This document shows, piece after piece, positions 1-8,276 of a stretch of DNA of 34,939 bases. This DNA is from Photobacterium lipolyticum. Its GTDB lineage: Bacteria > Pseudomonadota > Gammaproteobacteria > Enterobacterales > Vibrionaceae. The notes under the pieces are model-generated. The model searched no databases. It had not been told where the DNA came from and worked only from the letters and a program-made list of their open reading frames with translations. Made by a program: the position numbers and the translations under genes. Position 1 is the stretch's first letter, and the number at the start of each line of letters is the position of its first letter. The stretch lies in assembly GCF_003026475.1 (NCBI RefSeq), contig NZ_PYMC01000027.1, positions 1 to 34,939 on the forward strand. Reading direction: 5' to 3'.

Positions 1-121
1 GGCTTCCTTCAGACCCCACCGTTAGCCAGTGACGCCCTTGCCATTCGGATTGTCTTCCCCTTAGCCGGGGTGACTCCACTATCTTTCAAGTGAACGGGTT
101 TGCCAGCTTTGCTGGGCAAAC
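1..121. other. Structured, GC-richer segment of unknown identity at the left edge
   Basis: No coding frame is convincing here. The segment is GC-richer than the other gaps and holds two short hairpins: CCCC/GGGG around TTAGCC (56-69), and TTTGCCAGC with GCTGGGCAAA (99-120, one bulged G). It could be the edge of a mobile element or a structured transcript continuing to the left. I cannot name it from sequence alone. Confidence 0.25.
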
Positions 122-142
122 AAAAAAGCGGCCGAAGCCGCT
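122..142 (-). terminator. Rho-independent terminator of the CDF transporter gene
   Basis: Read on the minus strand, the stem AGCGGC/GCCGCT closes a TTCG tetraloop (a C-UUCG-G cap) and is followed by six T. It lies 56 bases past the stop codon of the minus-strand transporter gene. Confidence 0.85.
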
Positions 143-197
143 GTCTATACTCACACCTATCAAAATGCGAGTTCAGATCACTGGAGAATTGTGTCGC

Positions 198-1112
198 TTA
201 CAACCACCGTTCCTGCCCCGTAAAGCTAACTGACAACCAAGTCTCACCCAGATCATCGGATAACTCATTCCATAACAATTGACGAATATAATCCTGCCGC
301 TTTGTTGTCCAATGTGCATCATCTTTAACTAAAATGTTAATTTCAAGATCATACTGACGCCCGATTTTCGCAAGGTGGTGTGTGTAACCATCAAAGTGAT
401 ACTGCTTTGAAAGAGCTTCTATCACACGATCAACGTTTCGCTGCGCCTGATTTTGCGGGGCAACCAATAGCACCTCACGAATATTACGACGTAACACCTT
501 GATAGGTAAAACCGATGCCGCAATAGAAAGAGTGGATACGAGGATTGGGTCAACATAAGCATTCCAACGGGAATACCCCATTGAATCAAAAATCACCACT
601 AGAATGAAGCCAACTAAGATAGCTGCGCTAAGTATGCCATCGACCAACCATTCTTGCGAGTCGACACGAACCAGCTCTGAATCCACACTCTTAGCGATAT
701 GGGTTTCTGTATAGTAGATAGCAAAACAACAAATGGTTGATAGAACCGCATAGATCAGTGCGTGTTCCAAGACAATATCATGACCACCTTTGACAATGGT
801 TTGCACACCGCTAATGAAAGCGAACAAGCAGGTAATTAAGATGAGCAAACCATTGACGACATTAATAAGCGGCTCGATATGAGCATAACCAAACTGGAAT
901 TGCCTATCATCAGGTTTTGAGACTAAATACGCGGTGTACAGGCTTAATCCCGTCATACCCATACTTAGAAATGAGAACATACCGTCAAGCAAAATGGCGT
1001 TAGAATCGACATAAAGTCCATAGCCAATACCCAGGCTGGCAACTAGAACAGTACCGGCTAGAGATAATTTCAGAGCAAGACGTTCTTTACTAATTTTACG
1101 GCTAGTAGCCAT
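198..1112 (-). CDS. Cation diffusion facilitator (CDF) family transporter with atypical metal site
   Basis: A 304-residue inner-membrane protein with about six membrane segments (roughly residues 15-35, 38-62, 85-104, 115-133, 157-176, 186-205) and a soluble C-terminal domain. This is the layout of CDF metal/proton antiporters, which export divalent cations such as Zn, Fe or Mn. The family region FGYAHIEPLINVVNGLL follows segment 2. Where CDF proteins usually carry DxxxD in segment 2 there is D43-G-M-F-S47, and where segment 5 usually has HxxxD there is E154-W-L-V-D158, so the transport site is altered and the substrate is uncertain. The ATG has a strong GAAAGGAGG Shine-Dalgarno sequence. It appears to be a single-gene unit closed by a UUCG terminator. 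The family call is solid; the substrate is unknown. Confidence 0.85.
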   Translation of the reverse strand: MATSRKISKERLALKLSLAGTVLVASLGIGYGLYVDSNAILLDGMFSFLSMGMTGLSLYTAYLVSKPDDRQFQFGYAHIEPLINVVNGLLILITCLFAFISGVQTIVKGGHDIVLEHALIYAVLSTICCFAIYYTETHIAKSVDSELVRVDSQEWLVDGILSAAILVGFILVVIFDSMGYSRWNAYVDPILVSTLSIAASVLPIKVLRRNIREVLLVAPQNQAQRNVDRVIEALSKQYHFDGYTHHLAKIGRQYDLEINILVKDDAHWTTKRQDYIRQLLWNELSDDLGETWLSVSFTGQERWL

Positions 1113-1386
1113 ATTATCCTCCTTTCACTTTCTGTAACAAATGTATAAACGACTATCTATCAATACAGCTATTTCTCAAAACGGCTATTTTTCAAGATTG
1201 CTTTTTAATCACCATAGCACTTAATTTATGCAATGGATATGTGGTTCTAGCGTATCAAAACCATGTTTAGATATCACGTATAATCAATCAATTAAACAAT
1301 TTCAGGTCATACTCAAGGCATAGCAGAGTGAAAGAAGGTTCTACACTGTACAATCTTTGCGGAAGCTAGCAGGCTGTATCTTGGCT

Positions 1387-1842
1387 TTATTCGTCTCTTT
1401 GCAACTGTAACCGCTCAATATCATTAAAAAAAGTAATGATCTTAGCTCGGCTTACATTGTATTTAAAATCTGTACTTTCGCAGACATCCTGAGCATATCC
1501 TTGCTTCTTGGCATTTTTAGTTTTGAAAAACTCACAGGTAGCACGTTGTTCACACGCCATATCCCGCTCTGAACTCAGCTCATCCCAGTGAGTTGAAAAG
1601 TGCTTTAGAGCAAAATCTAACTGGTCGTAGTTTTCATCTGTCAGTTCTGGACGCAGTACATTCAACTCCTGCTGACGATCATGAATAAATTCGTCAAAGG
1701 ATTCGGATAGGCTGTACGTCGATGTGTTGTAGCACTTGTCTTGTATGAACTGACCCTGCTGACTTAACTGATTATTGACCGACTCTTGAGATGTACAAGC
1801 AGCGATCAGATAAAGTGATAGAAACCCTGAAAACAACTTCAT
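1387..1842 (-). CDS. Small predicted lipoprotein, function unknown
   Basis: Codes for 151 residues. The N-terminus MKLFSGFLSLYLIAAC is a lipoprotein signal with lipobox LIAAC, so Cys16 would be lipidated after signal peptidase II cleavage. The mature part is hydrophilic, helix-prone, and has four further cysteines (in KCYNTST, MACEQRATCEFF and DVCESTDF) that could form disulfides in the periplasm. I chose the ATG at 1842 because the frame extends upstream only to a TTG at 1857, which lies inside the T-tract of a terminator; a start at 1842 puts the whole signal peptide at the N-terminus. The Shine-Dalgarno sequence is weak. I do not recognise a family. Confidence 0.75.
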   Translation of the reverse strand: MKLFSGFLSLYLIAACTSQESVNNQLSQQGQFIQDKCYNTSTYSLSESFDEFIHDRQQELNVLRPELTDENYDQLDFALKHFSTHWDELSSERDMACEQRATCEFFKTKNAKKQGYAQDVCESTDFKYNVSRAKIITFFNDIERLQLQRDE

Positions 1843-1855
1843 AACAACACACCAC

Positions 1856-1889
1856 AAAAAAGTTAAGAGCCCCCCTACGGTGCTCTTAA
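1856..1889 (-). terminator. Terminator hairpin just upstream of the lipoprotein start
   Basis: An 8-bp perfect stem, TTAAGAGC (1863-1870) with GCTCTTAA (1882-1889), and an 11-base loop; read on the minus strand it is followed by six T (1861-1856). It ends only 14 bases before the lipoprotein ATG. It must therefore end some upstream minus-strand RNA or act as an attenuator for the lipoprotein gene. Confidence 0.7.
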
Positions 1890-2080
1890 TTAAGTATTAC
1901 CGATTCTGCCAAAGTGTCTATTTAAACCCAATAAAGTCTCAACTATAAGACTCTAAGATCCACTTAACCCGACTGACTTATTGACCTAAGTGATTGAAGA
2001 GAATGGTTGAATATGACGTAAAGGCCCCTCCAGTGACTCACTGACAGATGACTCTTCGTGAACACAATTAAAGCAACAGG
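1862..2080 (-). ncRNA. Candidate small RNA (boundaries uncertain)
   Basis: The minus-strand stretch between the VC0807-family gene's terminator (2094-2128) and the hairpin at 1863-1889 has no useful reading frame, yet ends in a canonical intrinsic terminator. A short RNA in this gap is the simplest explanation. A TATAGT hexamer (about 1957-1952) could be its -10 box but the -35 is poor. I recognise no known sRNA family. Confidence 0.25.
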
Positions 2081-2093
2081 TTGAGATCCGGAA

Positions 2094-2128
2094 TAAAAAA
2101 ATCCGGAACCAATCGATTCCGGATTTTT
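2094..2128. terminator. Bidirectional terminator after the VC0807-family gene
   Basis: Stem ATCCGGAA/TTCCGGAT flanked by A-runs on the left and T-runs on the right, so it works on both strands. It starts 6 bases past the stop codon of the minus-strand gene. The core GATCCGGAAT recurs just to the left (2085-2094). Confidence 0.85.
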
Positions 2129-2133
2129 ACTGA

Positions 2134-2820
2134 TTATTGAGCTTTAAAAATCTGGGCTGATTCAAGCTGTGTCATCTGACGCGTTTTACGCCAGACGAAA
2201 TAAAAAATGCCCATCATCATTAGCATCGATGGAATCGCTATCATCGGATAACTCATTAAGGTCAATTTTCCTAGCTCTTCGTTAAAAGCAGCAGAGCCGG
2301 AAGGGCTGGTTACAATCGTGGTTGCTAAAATATAGTTCATCACCGACGAGAAAATAAACGTACAGGCAAACAAGTGGTTAGACTGCACAAGACAACGATC
2401 AAATTGATCTTGCTTGTTATTCATCGCTAATTTTTCTCTGATCAAAGGAAGATTTAAAACGTTATCGTTTAAAAGCATCTTACTAACAACAGGATATTTA
2501 GTGTAGGTTGAAATGAAGACCCCCAAGCCAATTAAGCCAGGGATCAGAGCTTCCTTTACGGCTAACCATTTGGTATCCAGTTCTAACAGACCAATACCAC
2601 CAGTAAGCAAGACACTGACAAAGCCTAACAATGAGATGAAATTAAACTTTTTGAATCGGATCAGTTCGTAGCCACCAAGAGCAACAGGAAATGCTAATGC
2701 GATAACAAGCGCACCAACTGAGCCAAGATGTTCGTCACCACTCAATTTCATGAGAATGACAGAAGGTACAATGACGTTAAAGATCAAGTCAGTAAATGGG
2801 TTCGCTTTTTTTTCAGCCAT
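2134..2820 (-). CDS. VC0807-family integral membrane protein
   Basis: Codes for 228 residues with about six hydrophobic segments. The N-terminal half (NPFTDLIFNVIVPSVILMKL, then the ALVIALAFPVALGGYEL region) has the layout of the VC0807 family, which also resembles septation-protein-A-like membrane proteins. No catalytic or transport residues are evident and the function is unknown. The frame can be extended to a TTG at 2832 (MNEI...), but the ATG at 2820 (MAEKKANPF) with a nearby GAATGAGAT ribosome-binding region is the better start. It is a single-gene unit closed by a strong terminator. The family name is from memory of this sequence type. Confidence 0.65.
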   Translation of the reverse strand: MAEKKANPFTDLIFNVIVPSVILMKLSGDEHLGSVGALVIALAFPVALGGYELIRFKKFNFISLLGFVSVLLTGGIGLLELDTKWLAVKEALIPGLIGLGVFISTYTKYPVVSKMLLNDNVLNLPLIREKLAMNNKQDQFDRCLVQSNHLFACTFIFSSVMNYILATTIVTSPSGSAAFNEELGKLTLMSYPMIAIPSMLMMMGIFYFVWRKTRQMTQLESAQIFKAQ

Positions 2821-2962
2821 AATCTCATTCAAAGGTTACTAAAGAAATGCCTGCCCATTGTTCCGCTATTTTTCGATGCTGTAAAGGGGCATCACGTTAC
2901 AAAGCATTAAGGTAGAGGGCCACCAGAACCGGAAAGCTCTACAAAACACTGATAGCAGATAT

Positions 2963-2985
2963 AAAAAAACCTCCATAAAAGGAGG
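2963..2985 (-). terminator. Terminator downstream of the 49-residue peptide gene
   Basis: Minus-strand reading: CCTCC/GGAGG stem with a 6-base loop followed by seven T. It lies 118 bases past the stop of the small gene at 3103-3252 and has no other minus-strand gene to serve. Confidence 0.75.
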
Positions 2986-3102
2986 CCGAGCAAAAGATAG
3001 TTAATTTATACCAGTTACATTTATCAACTATATCCGTGCAAGTTGCACATCAGCGATAATTAGGTGTTCCGTCTGTAAGCTCAAATTTTACTCTTAAATG
3101 GG

Positions 3103-3252
3103 TTAAGGCAAGTGAAGAACCGATGGTGCTAACTCTGACAAGACAAAACCAATACAAGCCGGCAAGATAAATACTGCCCCTACCAGGCCTGCGACATAAA
3201 CCATCACACTCATTACACTCATTACACTCATTATTTTTTTATACTTATTCAT
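3103..3252 (-). CDS. Small membrane peptide, 49 residues
   Basis: ATG at 3252, TAA at 3103. The product begins MNKYKKIMSVMSVMSVMVYV and continues through a hydrophobic stretch (AGLVGAVFILPACIGFVL) to a short polar tail ending HLP. It has a basic N-terminus and one membrane helix, typical of small inner-membrane peptides. The ribosome-binding region GGATAGGATACACATA precedes the ATG, and a good terminator lies downstream. The triple MSV comes from a 9-base tandem repeat (three near-identical copies of ATGAGTGTA). Function is unknown. Codon structure, ribosome site and terminator support it, but its shortness keeps confidence moderate. Confidence 0.5.
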   Translation of the reverse strand: MNKYKKIMSVMSVMSVMVYVAGLVGAVFILPACIGFVLSELAPSVLHLP

Positions 3253-3535
3253 TATGTGTATCCTATCCCACCTATCTCATGATGTAGAATTCAGAACTTC
3301 CGCTGTCTCTTGAGATAATTTAGGTATATAGCGCGTCACCAAGTTATTGGACGCCACTGTACTCCGCCTCTATCATTTTTTAAACACGTCGTTTTGGAAC
3401 AGTTTGTTCTATTATTTTGAACAATCCATCATTAGTCCGTGTAGGCAAAATTTGCTTTCCTCCTCCATACTGAGTCCTTAGGTATGGGAAATATAAACCA
3501 CAAAATGACGTTGTAAGCACACGAAACAATTTAAA
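3253..3535. other. Gene-free spacer before the CDGSH-GltS gene
   Basis: About 280 AT-rich bases. I see no convincing reading frame, operator or terminator. Promoters for the small peptide (minus) and the CDGSH-GltS gene (plus) presumably lie here. Confidence 0.4.
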
Positions 3536-3548
3536 AAGGAGTCGAGTG

Positions 3549-5093
3549 ATGACTAAACCGATTGTGGCTAATAACCGTCCATTCAAAGTCCATCTTAATG
3601 TCGGTGAGGAGTATCACTTCTGTGCCTGCGGCCGTTCAGCCAACCAACCCTTTTGTGATGGTTCTCATCAAGGCACAGGTATTACCCCTAAGGCTTTTAA
3701 ACCTGATAAAAGCAGTGAAGAATACTTATGCGCCTGTAAACACACTCAGAATGCCCCTTTCTGTGATGGCACTCATCAACAATTTTCAACAAGTGATATC
3801 GGTAAAGAAGGCCCCGGCGTACAAAGTAGTCATGATGCAATGCCTGTGGCCACCGCTACAAAGGAAGAGCCCACCGTTGCTTTCATTCATCAACTAGCTC
3901 GGGAAGGCCTGTCAAAGTTGGGGCACCACGGCCCTATGACTGCCATGGGGGTGCCACGTTATCAATTGCCTCTTTGGGATGACATTCAAATCATGGTGGC
4001 GCAGATGGCCGCCAAGCCATTACTGGAAGATGCCAAAGTTGGTACCGAACTGGTTATCGGCCCGAAAGCAAAACGACCATTAGTACTTGATATACCATTG
4101 TTTGTCTCGGACATGAGCTTTGGTGCGTTGTCGGAAGAAGCCAAAACGGCGTTAGCTATGGGGGCTGAATTGGCCGGTACGGGGATCTGCTCTGGTGAAG
4201 GTGGCATGCTCGCAGATGAACAACAAGCTAACAGCCGTTATTTTTATGAACTGGCCAGCGCCAAATTTGGTTACAACGAAGAATTACTGAAAATGGTACA
4301 GGCATTTCATTTTAAAGGCGGTCAGGGAGCTAAAACAGGAACAGGCGGTCACCTTCCTGCCGCCAAGAATGTAGGAAGAATTGCGCAAGTACGTGGATTG
4401 GCGGAAGGAACTGACGCAATTTCACCCCCAACATTTACAGATCTGAAAACCGTGAAGGATTTCGCCGAGTTCGCTAATGATGTTAGGGAAATCACCAATG
4501 GGATCCCCATTGGATTCAAGCTCAGTGCTAACCATATCGAACGTGACATGGGATTTGCTCTCGAAGCTGGCGCAGACTATATCATTCTTGACGGTCGTGG
4601 CGGTGGTACGGGAGCAGCCCCGCAATTATTTCGGGATCACATCAGCGTCCCCACCATTCCAGCTTTAGCACGTGCCCGTTACTTTCTTGATAAACAAGGC
4701 ATGACAGATCATGTCACTCTGATCATCACTGGTGGCATAAGGGTACCCAGTGATTTTATTAAAGCCCTGGCACTGGGTGCCGATGGCATTGCCATTGCTA
4801 ACAGCGCCATGCAATCAATTGGCTGCGTTGCTGCTCGTATCTGTAATACCAATAATTGCCCAGCAGGTATCGCGACGCAGAATAAGGATTTACGCCAGAA
4901 ACTAAATCCCGACAAAGCGGCCAAACAACTGGCTAATTTTTTTGCCGCATCGACCGAACTGATGCAAGTCATGGCAAGAGCCTGTGGCCACCGCCACTTA
5001 AATCAATTCAATAAAGATGATTTGGCAACATGGGATCATGAGATGGCAAGATTAGCCGGAATTGAATATTCAGGGTTTAAACAGCGCGATTGA
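3549..5093 (+). CDS. Double CDGSH iron-sulfur domain fused to FMN-binding glutamate synthase-like domain
   Basis: Codes for 514 residues. Two CDGSH fingers come first: C25-x-C27...C36-D-G-S-H40 and C61-x-C63...C72-D-G-T-H76, each the 3Cys-1His set that binds a 2Fe-2S cluster. Residues about 125-510 form a glutamate synthase central/FMN TIM barrel: DMSFGALSEEAK, KGGQGAKTGTGGHLP, DGRGGGTGAAP, ITGGIRVPSD, and the 3Fe-4S-type cysteine set in CVAARICNTNNCPAGIATQ. There is no glutaminase domain, so it cannot be a complete GltB; it belongs to the GltS-like FMN oxidoreductases of unknown substrate. The CDGSH fingers probably relay electrons to or from the FMN. I chose ATG 3549 over GTG 3546 because it sits 7 bases from AAGGAG. 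It stands alone; no partner subunit is adjacent. Confidence 0.88.
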   Translation: MTKPIVANNRPFKVHLNVGEEYHFCACGRSANQPFCDGSHQGTGITPKAFKPDKSSEEYLCACKHTQNAPFCDGTHQQFSTSDIGKEGPGVQSSHDAMPVATATKEEPTVAFIHQLAREGLSKLGHHGPMTAMGVPRYQLPLWDDIQIMVAQMAAKPLLEDAKVGTELVIGPKAKRPLVLDIPLFVSDMSFGALSEEAKTALAMGAELAGTGICSGEGGMLADEQQANSRYFYELASAKFGYNEELLKMVQAFHFKGGQGAKTGTGGHLPAAKNVGRIAQVRGLAEGTDAISPPTFTDLKTVKDFAEFANDVREITNGIPIGFKLSANHIERDMGFALEAGADYIILDGRGGGTGAAPQLFRDHISVPTIPALARARYFLDKQGMTDHVTLIITGGIRVPSDFIKALALGADGIAIANSAMQSIGCVAARICNTNNCPAGIATQNKDLRQKLNPDKAAKQLANFFAASTELMQVMARACGHRHLNQFNKDDLATWDHEMARLAGIEYSGFKQRD

Positions 5094-5230
5094 AGCGGTA
5101 CTTATTCTTCTCGCCTGCAATAGTTCACATAAGGGTAACGTCTAATTGCACAAAAAACAGAAGCCATTATGCTGGAGGCGTGGCACTTCTTTACTAGACG
5201 TTTATCTCATTATTTCAATAGGAAGGTACT

Positions 5231-5770
5231 ATGCTTGATACCACCAATACTGCACTCATGATTATTGATGTTCAGGGTAAACTGGCACAAATCATGGACG
5301 AGAAAGAGGCTCTGTTCAGTAATCTTGAAACCATGGTCAAAGGCGCTAATATCCTTCAACTGCCTACCCTGTGGGTAGAACAATTGCCGGATAAGCTAGG
5401 GGCAACCATTCCTCAAATTACGGATCATATCAAGCTGCAGGAACCTGTCGTTAAAAACACCTTCAGTGCGTACCGTAACCCTGAACTTACTGCTGCACTC
5501 AAAGCAACTGGCTGTAAAAATGTGTTAGTGACCGGTATTGAGGCCCACATTTGTGTGTATCAAACAGTCATGGATTTACATGACGCCGGCTACCATGTCG
5601 AAGTGATCAGCGATGCCGTATCTTCACGGAACCCACAAAACAAACAGCTTGCCCTAGATAAAATGCAACACGCCGGAGTCAGAGTCACATGCACCGAAAT
5701 GGCGCTATTTGAGTTGCAATCAATCGCGGAAGGCGAACGTTTCAAACAAATATTAAAAATCATCAAATGA
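5231..5770 (+). CDS. Isochorismatase-fold cysteine hydrolase
   Basis: Codes for 179 residues, the usual length for single-domain isochorismatase-like hydrolases. The catalytic triad is visible: D13 in MIIDVQ, K75 in PVVKNTFSA, and C108 in GIEAHICVYQT. These enzymes hydrolyse amides or related bonds (nicotinamide, isochorismate, ureido compounds); the substrate cannot be read from sequence. It resembles the YcaC-type group. Ribosome site AATAGGAAGGT precedes the ATG. It is followed by a bidirectional terminator shared with the convergent exporter gene. The spacer from the CDGSH-GltS gene is 137 bases, so co-transcription is possible but not shown. Confidence 0.85.
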   Translation: MLDTTNTALMIIDVQGKLAQIMDEKEALFSNLETMVKGANILQLPTLWVEQLPDKLGATIPQITDHIKLQEPVVKNTFSAYRNPELTAALKATGCKNVLVTGIEAHICVYQTVMDLHDAGYHVEVISDAVSSRNPQNKQLALDKMQHAGVRVTCTEMALFELQSIAEGERFKQILKIIK

Positions 5771-5798
5771 TGGTAAGGCTTAAACGAAGAGAATTAGA

Positions 5799-5829
5799 AA
5801 ATAGCCCAATGGTGTTCACCGGGCTATTT
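5799..5829. terminator. Bidirectional terminator between convergent genes
   Basis: AAATAGCCC (5799-5807) pairs with GGGCTATTT (5821-5829), with an inner GGTG/CACC stem. It separates the plus-strand isochorismatase gene from the minus-strand exporter gene and can serve both. Confidence 0.8.
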
Positions 5830-5854
5830 CTGGCTATACCTATTTCAATTTCTA

Positions 5855-7252
5855 TTACTTATCTTTCACAGAATGGCGGGCAATTTCACACGACAGTGAC
5901 TGCGCCTTCATTGCGAAGACAGCCATGACTAATGCCACCACAGCGACCACTGCCATTCCAGCATAGATCAAACTGAAGCCTTGCTCTAATATGGCAGAGT
6001 CAAAATGCGCTAAAGCCCCTTCACTACCTTCCGCGATCAAGGTGGGAACCTGACTGTGAAACAGCGCTGAACAAATGGCAACACCAATCGCCCCACCCAG
6101 CTCTCGGCCAAAGCCAAACAACGACATTCCGATGCCACGATCTCTTGCTGGCAACACATTCTGAACCACCACACTTAATGCCGGTAACGTAAATCCTAAC
6201 CCGAGGCCTGCAGACGCCAAAGCAAACGGTAGTAACACATCAGCATAAAGTTGCCACAAAGCTAAAGTTGCCAATAAAAAACCAACAACAACAAAGGACT
6301 TATAATAGCCTCTCTTTGCAATTTGTTTACCACCGAAATATGCCCCCGCGGTAATACTGCACATAAAGATCATCATCACTAAACCGCTGCCAGATGCCGT
6401 CATACCCTTTTGCCACTGCATTTGTAATGGCAGATAAACCAATACCGCAAACATAAGCAGTTGTGAGAAGAGGATCAGCAATACGCTCGCCAGGTATCCC
6501 GGTAAAAACACCAGGCGTACGGGTAAAATGGGATCTTTTGCTTTTCGCTCGATCCAGATCAAGAGCATGACAGTCGCTGCCAGCGCGCCCCCCATCACAC
6601 CCATATCAATCGTTGATTCAGGTGAAATAAGTAACAGCAGCAAGGTCGTTGCGGTCATTAGCAACCCTGCACCTTTCCAGTCAAACTTAGACTTACGTCC
6701 AGTATTAAGGTGCTTGAGGTTTTTATTGATCATCCATAAAGCCAAGGCTCCCAGCGGGATATTAATCCAGAACACCCAGCGCCAACTCAAATGCTCAGCA
6801 AAATAACCACCCAAGATAGGGCCAGCAATACTGGATACCGCATAAACAGCGGAGATATAACCTTGATATTTACCGACTTCACGAGCGGGAATACTATCGG
6901 CGATAACCGTGAATGCTAAGGCAATCAAGCCACCGCCACCGATCCCTTGCAACACCCGCGAAGCAATCAACGCAGATAAATCGTGTGACAATGCACAAGC
7001 CACAGAGCCGCCAACAAATAGAAATATGCTACTGTTGAGCATTTTTACTCGACCGAACATATCACTTAACTTGCCATAGACTGGCAATACCGCCGTGGCG
7101 GCTAATAAATAAGCTGTGATCACCCAAGTGAGCGCTTGCCCCGCCCCTAGTTCTTGCCCAATAATAGGCAACGGCGTTGTGACAATACTTTTTTCTAATG
7201 AACCCAAAGCGATAACAAGCGCAACGCTAGCAAAAATTGTCTTAGGCGACAT
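5855..7252 (-). CDS. MFS multidrug exporter, DHA2 (EmrB/QacA-like) family
   Basis: Codes for 465 residues with about 14 membrane segments, the DHA2 layout of proton-driven drug exporters. Motif A appears as GKLSDMFGRV, and the motif C region as AGPILGGYFAEHLSWRWVFW followed by INIPLG. DHA2 pumps expel lipophilic compounds from the inner membrane; the substrate here is unknown. An upstream ATG (7264) lacks a ribosome site, while ATG 7252 has GGGGGA five bases away, so I use 7252. It is divergent from a LysR regulator 100 bases away, the usual arrangement in which the regulator controls the pump. No membrane-fusion partner is adjacent. Confidence 0.9.
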   Translation of the reverse strand: MSPKTIFASVALVIALGSLEKSIVTTPLPIIGQELGAGQALTWVITAYLLAATAVLPVYGKLSDMFGRVKMLNSSIFLFVGGSVACALSHDLSALIASRVLQGIGGGGLIALAFTVIADSIPAREVGKYQGYISAVYAVSSIAGPILGGYFAEHLSWRWVFWINIPLGALALWMINKNLKHLNTGRKSKFDWKGAGLLMTATTLLLLLISPESTIDMGVMGGALAATVMLLIWIERKAKDPILPVRLVFLPGYLASVLLILFSQLLMFAVLVYLPLQMQWQKGMTASGSGLVMMIFMCSITAGAYFGGKQIAKRGYYKSFVVVGFLLATLALWQLYADVLLPFALASAGLGLGFTLPALSVVVQNVLPARDRGIGMSLFGFGRELGGAIGVAICSALFHSQVPTLIAEGSEGALAHFDSAILEQGFSLIYAGMAVVAVVALVMAVFAMKAQSLSCEIARHSVKDK

Positions 7253-7293
7253 ACATTCCCCCATAACTAAAACTGTATATAAAATAAAACAAC

Positions 7294-7320
7294 TTTACCG
7301 ATTCGAAAACAGGATATAAT
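7294..7320 (+). promoter_or_regulatory. Candidate promoter of the LysR gene in the divergent spacer
   Basis: A perfect TATAAT (7315-7320) lies 32 bases before the LysR ATG, with a weak TTTACC (7294-7299) upstream at 15-base spacing. The 100-base spacer is AT-rich and should also hold the exporter promoter and any LysR (T-N11-A) site, but no single operator stands out. Confidence 0.45.
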
Positions 7321-7352
7321 GGGCTTCATCATTCCAAATATGGGATCATTAA

Positions 7353-8252
7353 ATGAAGCTTGATGACTTAGACCTTTTTTTATCCGTAGTAAAGGCTGGC
7401 AGCTTTGCCATTGCCGCCCGGCAAAGGGCCGTCCCCACCAGCACTCTTAGCCGCAGGATCCAACAGCTCGAATCAGATACCGGCCGTAAATTATTGCTAC
7501 GCCATGCTAAAGAATTAAGTCTGACAAAAGACGGGCAACTATTAGTACAGCAATTCTCATCACTGTTTGATGATATTCACCTCCGTCTGGAAAATGTCGA
7601 TAAAGAAAAGGAAGATTTCTCCGGGCTTATCGTCATTAATGCCCCGATCATTCCGCTGCAGCATCAGATTGGGCCAATTGCATTAGAGTTTGCCAAACAG
7701 CATCCTCAGGTGCAGCTCCGTTTTCAGCTCGGCAACCAAAATGATTACTATATGCGTGGTGACATTGACATCGCGCTGCGATTTGGTCACCAGCCAGCCT
7801 CAGACTGGGTAGGACGTAAACTGTCACACAATCCATCAATACTGTGCGCTACACCAAGCTACTTACAAAACAAGCCTGCATTAACCCACCCCAACCAACT
7901 AAGCTGCTATGATCTACTTTCGCCAAATCCCAAACAACGCTGGGTATTTACCCACACCGAAGATGATACGTTTAAGCTAAGCCCAAATGCTCGTATTCAA
8001 TCCGATGAGTTAGAGTGTATCCATAATGCCGCCCTTACCGGCCTGGGCATTGCTCGACTGCCCCAATGGTACGCGACAACGTCACTTCAAAGCGGAGAGT
8101 TAGTGCAACTGTTACCCGACTGGCAGATGGAAGGTTCAGATGTGTTTATGCTTCACCCGCAACGAAAACTGCTATCAGAACGTACCCAGGCGCTGATCGA
8201 CTTTATTTTTCAACAGTGGCGACCTCTTGATAGCTGCAAAAAGATCATTTAA
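7353..8252 (+). CDS. LysR-family transcriptional regulator
   Basis: Codes for 299 residues, standard LysR length. Residues 1-60 form the winged helix-turn-helix (MKLDDLDLFLSVVKAGSFAI then AARQRAVPTSTLSRRIQQLE), with the conserved small-residue turn and LSRRIQQLE recognition helix. Residues about 90-290 are the periplasmic-binding-protein-like effector domain, including the WVGRKLSHNPSILCATPSYL region typical of the group that controls exporters and quinone or aldehyde genes. The divergent DHA2 exporter is its probable target; effector unknown. No canonical terminator follows; instead a long perfect inverted repeat begins 25 bases after the stop. Confidence 0.92.
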   Translation: MKLDDLDLFLSVVKAGSFAIAARQRAVPTSTLSRRIQQLESDTGRKLLLRHAKELSLTKDGQLLVQQFSSLFDDIHLRLENVDKEKEDFSGLIVINAPIIPLQHQIGPIALEFAKQHPQVQLRFQLGNQNDYYMRGDIDIALRFGHQPASDWVGRKLSHNPSILCATPSYLQNKPALTHPNQLSCYDLLSPNPKQRWVFTHTEDDTFKLSPNARIQSDELECIHNAALTGLGIARLPQWYATTSLQSGELVQLLPDWQMEGSDVFMLHPQRKLLSERTQALIDFIFQQWRPLDSCKKII

Positions 8253-8276
8253 AAAACGTATCTGACCATTGACTAA

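Noticed and set aside
3380..3586. 68-residue minus-strand frame overlapping the CDGSH-GltS start
   Set aside because: It overlaps the ribosome site and first codons of a clear gene and looks like noise.
5137..5202. AACGTCTA ... TAGACGTT inverted repeat before the isochorismatase gene
   Set aside because: Eight-base arms 50 bases apart are not compelling as an operator or hairpin.
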